The notes under the pieces were generated by a model. It ran no database searches, was not told the origin of the DNA, and saw only the letters and a list, made by a program, of their open reading frames with translations. From Trematomus loennbergii (Eukaryota > Chordata > Actinopteri > Perciformes > Nototheniidae), in the NCBI GenBank assembly GCA_012861695.1, contig JAAOOA010000016.1, positions 24,047,200 to 24,111,199 of the forward strand: a stretch of 64,000 nucleotides of DNA, written 5' to 3'. A program made the translations under genes and the position numbers. This document shows, one piece after another, positions 41,101 through 50,155 of the stretch (position 1 is its first letter; each line of letters begins with the position of its first letter).

Positions 41101-44100
41101 AGTTCCCACTACATGCAGAGTTTGTAGTTCAGACACCCATTCAACCCATGCGCATTGCAGACTTTACCGATTGTGCCTCAACTGCTTTGGTCCTGGTCAC
41201 ATGAGGCTTGAGTGCCCGCAAGCCTCCCGCTCCCCAACCACGCCTGCCCCTTCACCCTCCAATGCCGATTTAAACTAGCCAGCCCATGTAATGAGAGGGA
41301 TAACATGGGCAGTGCTGGTGACACCCTCAGCAGGGAGGAAGATTCGCAGTCTGTCTATGCAAATTGTTCTAGTAGTCTTCCTGACGATAAGACAGTGATT
41401 TTTGTGGGATCACATAAGGTGGAGGGGGCTAGCGACTTGTTTTATGCTCCAGTGGTCATCAGTAGCCAGTCTACATTGAGAGGGATGCTTGATTCTGGAA
41501 GCATGTCATGCACGCTCAGTGAGGCGGCAGAGTCCAGGCTTAAGGCCACTGGCGTCATTCTGAATCCTCAGCCGGTTCCTGGAAATGTGATCCTAGTTGG
41601 CTGTGGTGGCCTCACGACACGACCCACATGTATCTATGACCTTGACATTGAGATTTTTGGATCTAAGTTCATTGTGCCAACCTTCCTTGTTCCTGGCCAG
41701 AGGGACGAGTTAATCATTGGGAGCAACGTTATCAGACCCATGATACAGAAGATGAAGTCTGATGAAAAGTACTGGGAGCTCATATCTTCAAGCACCTCAG
41801 ACCCAGAGTGTGAACAGTTTCTTCAGATGCTCAGTGGCATCACACGCTGGTCTGGTCCTGAGTTGCCTGACAAGATTGGTACTGTCAGACTGCAGCAGGC
41901 TATCACACTTGCCCCTCAGCAAGAGTATTTGGTCTGGGGGAAATTACCCAGTAGCGCACCTGTGTCACCAGGAAGCACTGTCATTGTGGAACCAACATCC
42001 TCCCGTTCAGCCCCAAAGAACATCATTGTTGGGCGGGTCGTAGCACCAATGTGGGGAGATCGCTGGGTCCCAATGAAGATCATGAACTCGACGAAGAAAC
42101 CTGTGACGTTACGTCGCAATGCCAAAGTGGCTGACGTCTTTCCTTGTGTTGCTGTAGAGGACCTCCACATCTCCCAGGGTGTGAACAGGTCACAGGCAGA
42201 TCAGCCTGCTGAACCGGTCTTCAACCCAGAAACCACCTGTAGCCCCCTTCAACAACTCAAGGAATGTGGTTTGGCGGACATAGACATTGATGGCTGCGAG
42301 GTATCGGGCGAATGGAAGCAGCGTCTGGCTGACCTTGTTCTTACTTACCAGGATGTATTTTCCAAGGACAAGCTAGACTGCGGGGAAGCAAAAGGGTTTG
42401 TCCATCGAATACACCTCACTGATGATCATCCCTTCGGCTCCCTTACCGTCGCGTCCCTCCAGCACACTACCACAAACTGAGAGAAGTCTTGTCTGAGATG
42501 GAGTTGAAGGGCATTATCAGCAAGTCAGTCAGCGAGTATGCCTCGCCGCTGGTTCTGGTCTGGAAGAAGACAGGTGAATTGAGGATCTGCACTGACTTTC
42601 GTTGGCTGAATGCCAAGACAGTCAAAGATGCCCACCCATTGCCTCACCAGGGAGACTGCCTTGCCGCCCTTGGAGGGAATGCCTTTTTCAGCACCATGGA
42701 TCTCACATCAGGCTTCTACAATGTCCCCCTCCATGAGTCTGACAGACGGTACACAGCCTTCACAACACCATTGGGCTTATATGAGTACAACAGACTTCCC
42801 CAGGGGCTATGCAACAGTCCTGCATCCTTTATGCGGATGATGATGAGTGTTTTTGGTGACTTGAACTTCTCCAGCCTCCTCTGTTATATGGATGACCTGC
42901 TGGTTTTCGCTCCATCTGAAGTGGAAGCCCTGAGTCGACTCGAGACGGTCTTCTCACGTCTCAGAGCTAACAATCTGAAGCTGTCTCAGAAGAAGTGCCA
43001 CTTCCTTCGCAGGTCTGTGCGGTTTCTTGGCCATGTGGTGAGCAGTGATGGTGTCTCAGTCGATCAGGGGAAGGTGGAGGTCATATCTGCTTTCAGGAAA
43101 GAGGACCTTATGGACGGTGACGGCTGTACTCCATCTCAGCAGAAGGTCAAATCTTTCCTTGGGATGGCACTGTACTACCAGCATTTCATTCCTGGCTGCT
43201 CTTCCATCGCCAAACCGCTGTACGCTTTGACCGCAGGGACGAAGAGGAGTGTGAAGAATTCCCCTGGTCGGCGGAGAGTCGGTACCTTCCGGAAATTGAC
43301 TCCTCAGGATTGGACTCCTGTCTGTGAGAAAGCGTTTGAAGATCTGAAGAGTGCGCTCCTCAATAGTGTAGTGCTGGCTCACCCAGACTTTGATAGGCCT
43401 TTCATCCTCTCCACCGATGCCTCCCTTGATGGTTTGGGTGCTGTTTTGTCCCAGGTACAAGCTGGTGAGGAGATGGCAAGGCCCATTGCCTTCGCCAGTA
43501 AGTCTCTCAGTCGCAGCCAACTCAACTATCCTGCTCACAGGCTTGAGTTCTTGGCGCTCAAATGGGCAGTATGTGATAAATTCAGTCATTGGCTGATGGG
43601 TCACAGGTTCACGGTCTGGTCAGACAACAATCCTCTCACATACATCTTGACCAAACCCAAACTTGATGCGTGTGAGCAGCGTTGGGTCTCCAAATTGGCG
43701 CCGTACTCCTTTGAGATCAAACACATTCCTGGCAGGCTAAATGTGGTTGCAGATGCTCTCAGTAGGGAACCATTTGTGAAGCCTTTGAGAGAACAGTTGT
43801 TGCTCGAGCCTTACTCTGAGTTGCTGGACCGGGCCTGTGATGTCAGTGACGAATTCATACAGGACTCCTTCCGTCTCACCTGCCAGCCACAATCACTGAC
43901 ACACCCATTGACCTCGTCGGCCCTTGATGTATCAATGTCCAGTGAGGATGTCTCCTCTATCCTCTCCTCGTTCGATGAGTGGGATTCTGCCCCCGGGCAA
44001 CGTGCGTCCTCTCTAGCCGGTCATCTTACCTCATTGGAGCCTCCTGGCCAGGATGTGTTGCCATCTTTGTCTCTTGCTGACCTCCGGTCTCACCAACAAC

Positions 44101-47100
44101 AGGACCCAGTCATCTCACGGGTTGTTCTCTATGTTGACAGAAAACGCAGGCCTTCTAGACGTGAACGCTGCAATGAGAGCCTGGAAACTCTGAGAATTCT
44201 TAAGCAGTGGGAAAGACTGACACTCACGAACGGCATCCTTTATAGGGTCACAAAGAACCCTCTGACAAAACACAAAAAGTTCCAGTTTGTTGTACCTGAG
44301 ACTCTGAAAGCAGATGCATTGGCTGGTGTTCATGACCATGCTGGTCATCAAGGTCAGCCCCGCACACTTTCTCTGGCCCGCCAGCGGTTCTTCTGGTATG
44401 ACATGGAAAAGGATCTTCGCAATCATGTAAGGAGCTGTCACAGATGCATACTCAGCAAGGCCCCTGAGCCCTCCGCAAGAGCCCCATTGGAGAGTATTAA
44501 GACCTCTGCCCCTCTGGAACTTGTGTGTATTGACTTTTGGTCGGCTGAGGATAATAACAACAAGTCTGTGGATGTTCTTGTGATCACCGATCACTTCACC
44601 AAGTTGGCTCATGCCTTTCCCTGTCAGGATCAGACCGCTAAAAGGGTGGCGAAGAAGCTGTGGGACAGCTTTTTCTGTATTTATGGCTTCCCTCAGCGCC
44701 TCCATTCTGACCAGGGGGCCAACTTTGAAAGTGAGCTGATCGCAGAGCTACTCGAGTTGTCAGGCGTCAACAAGTCTCGTACTTCACCTTACCACCCCAT
44801 GGGTAATGGCGGTACTGAAAGGTTTAATCGCACCCTGGGCAACATGCTGAGATCTCTACCCCTCCGTTCCAAACAGAAATGGCCACAAATGGTCCAGACC
44901 ATGACTTTTGTGTACAACTGTACCATTCATGAGACCACTGGGTTTGCACCTTTCTATTTGATGTTCGGGAGGGTCCCCAGACTGCCGGTTGACCTTCTTT
45001 TCAAGAATGTGTTGCATGATGACACAGTGTGTGACTACGACGCTTATGTCAAATCCCTTTTGGATGACCTTCGCTGCGCCATGGTGCTGGCTCAAAAGAA
45101 CAGCACTGCTGAGCAACGACATCAATGTGACCAGTACAATAAACGGGTCAGAGGTCATCCCCTGTCTCTTGGTGACAGGGTGCTGCTGGCGAACAAAGGA
45201 GCCAGGGGGAAACGTAAGCTTTCTGACAAGTGGATGCCCATCATTTACACCGTGGTGGCCTCAAAACCTGCCTTGCATATATACCGGATCAAGGATCGAG
45301 AAGGGAATGAACGTGTTGTCCATCGGAACCTGCTGCTCCAGGTTGACTTCCTGCCCCTGGAAGAGGCCTCAAATGGCAGTCCTGCTCCTTTGTCCATGCC
45401 TACTGTTAGCTTGGCCGATGTTCCCCCTGCAACTGATTTGCACAAGACTGTGATCTCTGAGTTGGATACTACAGCTGCTGCTGCCGGATCGTCTCTTGCT
45501 GGTTCCCTTTCGAGTGCTGTTGGCTGGGCAGATAGCCGCACTGCCTCATGGGTCCACGAACAGTCCTCCATTGATGGCTCAGTTAGTTCAGAGTGTCCAC
45601 TGTCTCCCTCTCTGGCAATTTCCCCTGCTTTGGATGTTCCTGCCCCGATCCCTGTTCCCCTGTCACAGTCACTGTCTGCCCATCCTGGTCCACAGCAGTG
45701 TCCGACTGCCAATGGGGGGCTTGCCTCTCGGTTTGGCAGAATCTTTAGGCCAGTGTGTCGTCTGATTGAGTCCATGACACAACTTGAGTCTGTTCTAGGG
45801 GTTGATTCAGGCCCCGGTGCTGTTATCCATGTGTGAGAAATTGGGGTGGCATAGGATTGACGTTTTGTTTTATTGTTATTATATGTATAATGTTTTTTTT
45901 CTTGTGACAAAGGAATGTTTTTGGTTAACTCTGCTGCTGTATGTCGCACTTTCTTTTGTGTATCCACATGGTTTGGCCGTATGTGTGATGTATAAGGCAT
46001 CTCACTTTGTCTAGAGGGTGTCATGTGTTATTGCTAGGCGCCGGGTAATACTCTGATTCTCTTATCCTTTCAGTAGGAAGTTTATATTGCTGATTCCATA
46101 CACTTTGTTTGTGTATTTCATGGCCGATGTGTTGTATGTGTGGATTGTTTTGGTGCTCAGAATTTTGTGTAATTCTAGGGGGGAGAGTGTAACAGATGTA
46201 AATATGCAGTGGGGTTTATTTAATTTTTTGTATAATCACACAAATTCTGTGTTTTATATTATTTTATTCTGTGTTCTTCATTTTATTGAATGTTAAATAC
46301 CTGGCAAGGACGGAGATCAGTGGGCGGAACCTCTGAAGTGTGGTCGCTGTGCTCAGGAGTTCATTGTTGTGAGGACTTTCCCCCCTATATATTGTGTCCC
46401 TCCCGTTTCCTCGGCCCTTTTTGTAAACGTTGCACGTGAGAGGAGTCACTGAGGGAAACTGTTGTAAAACTGATCGTTTTTATCTGTCAGTCATTAAACA
46501 GATCGTCTCAACTTTACGCTGGCTCGGGTCTCGTCCATATCAACACAACGCAGAGACCGCTTAACCACACCGGTTACACGCACATGACCAATGAGGGCAC
46601 GAGATAAGTTTGTGCACAGATGGAAGGCTGACAGGCAGGTAGGCCATCCAGTATTTTAGCCGGGCCGGCTAAAATGATTGGTTGTGCTTTTTACAGTACT
46701 AAGGCTTCCACAGATGAAATCTTTGTATGGATTTTTGTCAAAGCACTTAAAGGGGACCTATCATGCAAAATGCACTTTTGTACGTCTTTTATACATGAAT
46801 ATGTGTCCCCGGTGTTCCAGGGAACTCACCAAGTGTCAGAAAACAACCCTCTCTATTTTCCTCCATACCCAAATCTCTAAAAAAGGGGCTGCAACGGATC
46901 TGATAAAAACTGATCCAGATTTGAACACTGTCCTGACGTCAGGACGGTGGCGCTACGGCTATAGAGTGGCGAAGTCACGCCCACTTACTTCCGGGTAATG
47001 GGACCTTATTTCGGAAAAATATGCATTGAAGTCAATGGGGAGAGAAAACTTATCTTTCGATCCCGTTTGAATTGTGCCATGAATTACACATATGATGTTT

Positions 47101-50059
47101 GTCAATCTTAAAAAAATCATTTCCATGTCAAAAAATTCACAGTTTGTCGTAAAACTGTTGAAATATAAGACTATGAAAAATACGCAACTAGAAAGACTAC
47201 AAATCCCAGAGTCGCGTAAGTGATGTCACAATTGAGACACTACGATATACGTATAATACCGTATATATACGATCAGCGCCATATAGATAGAATCTATCTA
47301 TATGGCGCTGGCTAAGATAAGATAACTTTCACAAGATGCCTGTGTGCTTAGTACCAGGTTGTTATTATACCAGCAATGGGTCTTGCTCGTTCTTGTGCTT
47401 CCCGTCTGATGAAAGAGGAGTGTGTGGATCAAGTTAGCTACCTAGCTAGTAGCTAGCACGTTAGTTAGCATTACAGCCTTGTCATTTTTATTAGCCTTAA
47501 CATGAAGTAACATGAAGTAACCCAAAATGTTAAACAGTAAGAGTAGTAGTCATATTTCGTGAACCCTTTGAATAGTACTGTCACCGGTGTGATCATTCTA
47601 TAATACACCATTTAAGCCCGGGGGAGAAATGCTAACGCTAACGTTAGCATCGGCGATCTTCTCTACTTCATGCTATCTGCACAAATGGTTGACATTAAAC
47701 ATTAAAACGACCAGGCAGTTCAGAGAGAATCAAAGGAAGGCAGGCAGGCAGCTTTGCATGACATTCTTCAGGACGTGTTCATTGTGGTGATAGTGAGGGT
47801 TGTTGTGTTGACAAGACAGTAGTGACGGCCATCTTGGTGACGTGTGTTGTGTTGACCAGAGATGTAGTTCATTGAGCGTTTCACACAAACAAATGTGTTA
47901 CTTCACAGTTTTACGACACATTTTTTTTTTTTTACTTGCAAAATTATCTTTTAAATTGACAAACATCATATGTGTAATTCGTGGCACAATTCAAACGGGA
48001 TCGAAAGATAATCTTTCTCTCTCCATTGACTTCAATGCATAACTTTTCCGAAATAAGGTCCCATGGGGCTCAACCGGAAGGGGAGGGACTTCGCCACTCT
48101 ATTGGGCCAACTCCACCAATCAGGAGGAGACAGCCACGGCCATTGCCGTTCGAAAGCGCTGGAGACGCTGTAGTACATATGCCAGGCCTGTAGGTGGTGC
48201 TGTTCTCACAGAATCAGCCCTTGCAAAAACAGAGCAACATTTTTTCAAATTGAGCGAAATGAGGCATGGCTAAAATGCATGATCTGTTTGGTATTTTGAA
48301 AAAAAAAAGTATAAATATGCCTTATATAGGTATGGTCCTACACTAATTATTCAAATATAGCATGATAGGTCCACTTTAAGATATTCATTGCTATCGGGAT
48401 GTTAAGAGCATTCCATGGAATATAACAAAAAGTGTATCTTGAGCCGGTTTCTCAAACTTACCTACCCCACCTTTAAAGAGGAGAATATTTAATGGTATTA
48501 GTACCTTGGGATCACCAGTATGACATTATAATTAACAACCTTTTTCCCTCTTTTCAGTGATGTTTCCCTCTGCTGATAATCTGTTGAGGGCCCTGAAAAT
48601 TGAATTCATGCCAAGCCTCAGCGTGAAATATTTCTATAACATTATTAAGAGATTTAAAGATGAGCATCAAGCAGAGGAATCTGTAAGCATGTCATCTGTA
48701 CTAAGTGAAAAAGTGTTAAAAAGATTGCAATGACGTTTTTGAAAAATAAGCTTTCTTGTATAGAGTTAGACAAGAAGATTAATAGCAATGTTGTATATTG
48801 ATGTGGATGTTGTACTGATCTAGAGTCGAGGGGACTTCCTGCATGTGATGCTTCAGAATGAGATACAAGAAACGGACATAAAGAGCGAAGAAGATCAGCC
48901 AAGTAAAGGTATGATTGCAAACACAGTAATAATTCACGAAAGTCGAGTTAACAATCAAGAATGAAGTCATTCCTTTCAGGACAGGCGCATGACAATCTAT
49001 TTACATTACAGTTCTGTATACAAACAACAGACACAAAAAAACACATGAAAGCTAATAGGCACAAACATTTCCAGTCCACTTAAAGAGGACATATTATCCT
49101 CCTGTTCAGGTTCATATTTGTATTTTGTGCCTCTACTATGTGTTAGAAGCATGACTGTTACAAAGTGTGTCTATGTCATGGACGTAAACAAAGGAGCACT
49201 CACCAATTTATACACATTCATACTGAGGCAGAGGAGGCACCTGCTTAGTATTCTTACTAACAAATGTGTTTACTAACGTTCACACACATTCAACCTGTTG
49301 ACTGCAAGGACTTTTACCCCCCTGAGCCACGGCAACCCAATGTCAAAACCTCTCCACTTGTGAAAGTATTTTTCAACCTGAATGTTTTGCTTCGTTTTGT
49401 TGTAGGTTTGACTGAGCATGAGATGCTTTCCCAGGCCTTCATTTTCATCTTTGCAGGCTCCGATACCACCAGTGTCACCATCACTTAACATCCTTTACAA
49501 TCTGGCCACCAACCCGGATGCATTGCAGACCCTGCAGGAAGAAATCGATGCCAGCATACCAAGAGATGTACGAAAATGTGATTCTCTGCCATATTTGATC
49601 AACTTTTCAAAATGGTATATTGTTCTAATCCTCATCTGTATTTTCGTGTCCGATGCTTCCTTTACCTCCCACCCATAGGCTCCCATTTCATACGATGATG
49701 TGATCGGTCTTCAGTACCTGGATCAGGTCATTTGTGAGTCGATGCGTTTGCTTCCCACTGCACCTCGAATTGAGAGGAGTTGCAAGAAAACGTCCCAGTT
49801 CCACGGCATCACCATCCCTGAAGGAACTATCGTGGCCATCCCTGTGACGATATTACACATGGACCCGCGCTTCTGGAGATCACCTGAGCTTTTCAGACCG
49901 GAAAGGTAAAAGAAGACAGCGTAACAGCTGTCATGAAATTGTAGAGGTTAAAATGTTCCATTTTACTTGCTTATACTGATCCACTTAATAAACAGACAAG
50001 TCATAAAACAATACAATTTAAAAAAAAACCTAGATAAAAGGTGTGTGTGTGTGTTGTGT

Positions 50060-50097
<38 letters not shown>

Positions 50098-50102
50098 TGT
50101 GT

Positions 50103-50155
<53 letters not shown>

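Larger units (their letters stand above)
38818..46578 (+). mobile_element. Full-length Ty3/gypsy LTR retrotransposon
   Basis: Two LTRs of 393 and 391 bp start TGTAAC and end GTTACA, flanked by a 4-bp duplication cgca (38814-38817, 46579-46582). The empty site is visible in the intact MITE B copy. A primer-binding site starting TGGTGCC lies at 39213, and a purine tract (ctaggggggagag) ends at 46187. Gag precedes pol, and pol order is protease, reverse transcriptase, RNase H, integrase. The LTRs differ almost only by one- or two-base indels, so insertion is recent. No envelope or chromodomain was seen. Confidence 0.95.
46990..48070. mobile_element. Inner element with about 180-bp inverted arms
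   Basis: The arm from about 46995 (aatgggaccttatttcgg, atgcattgaagtcaatgg, gaattacacatatgatgttt) is repeated inverted at about 47890-48065 (aaacatcatatgtgtaattc, ccattgacttcaatgcat, ccgaaataaggtcccat). The arms are imperfect. The interior contains a 37-bp hairpin and a THAP-like coding remnant. It may be part of family C rather than a separate insertion. Confidence 0.7.
46749..48377. mobile_element. MITE family C (aaaggggacctatcatgc ends) with a further insertion
   Basis: Starts aaaggggacctatcatgc and ends with the near-inverse gcatgataggtccacttt, about 1.6 kb, sitting inside the right part of MITE B. Its interior holds another inverted-repeat unit at about 46990-48070. The outer parts are non-coding. 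Confidence 0.8.
38697..48476. mobile_element. MITE family B copy split by later insertions
   Basis: Left part 38697-38817 and right parts 46579-46748 and 48378-48476 together give the 379-bp element seen whole at 8330-8708, including both inverted ends. A gypsy retrotransposon entered at cgca, and a second inverted-repeat element entered near the aagca(c/t)tta site. All of it is in CYP3A intron 7. Confidence 0.9.

Noticed and set aside
43056..44705. Antisense frames across gypsy pol
   Set aside because: Shadows of the 1115-codon pol frame on the plus strand.
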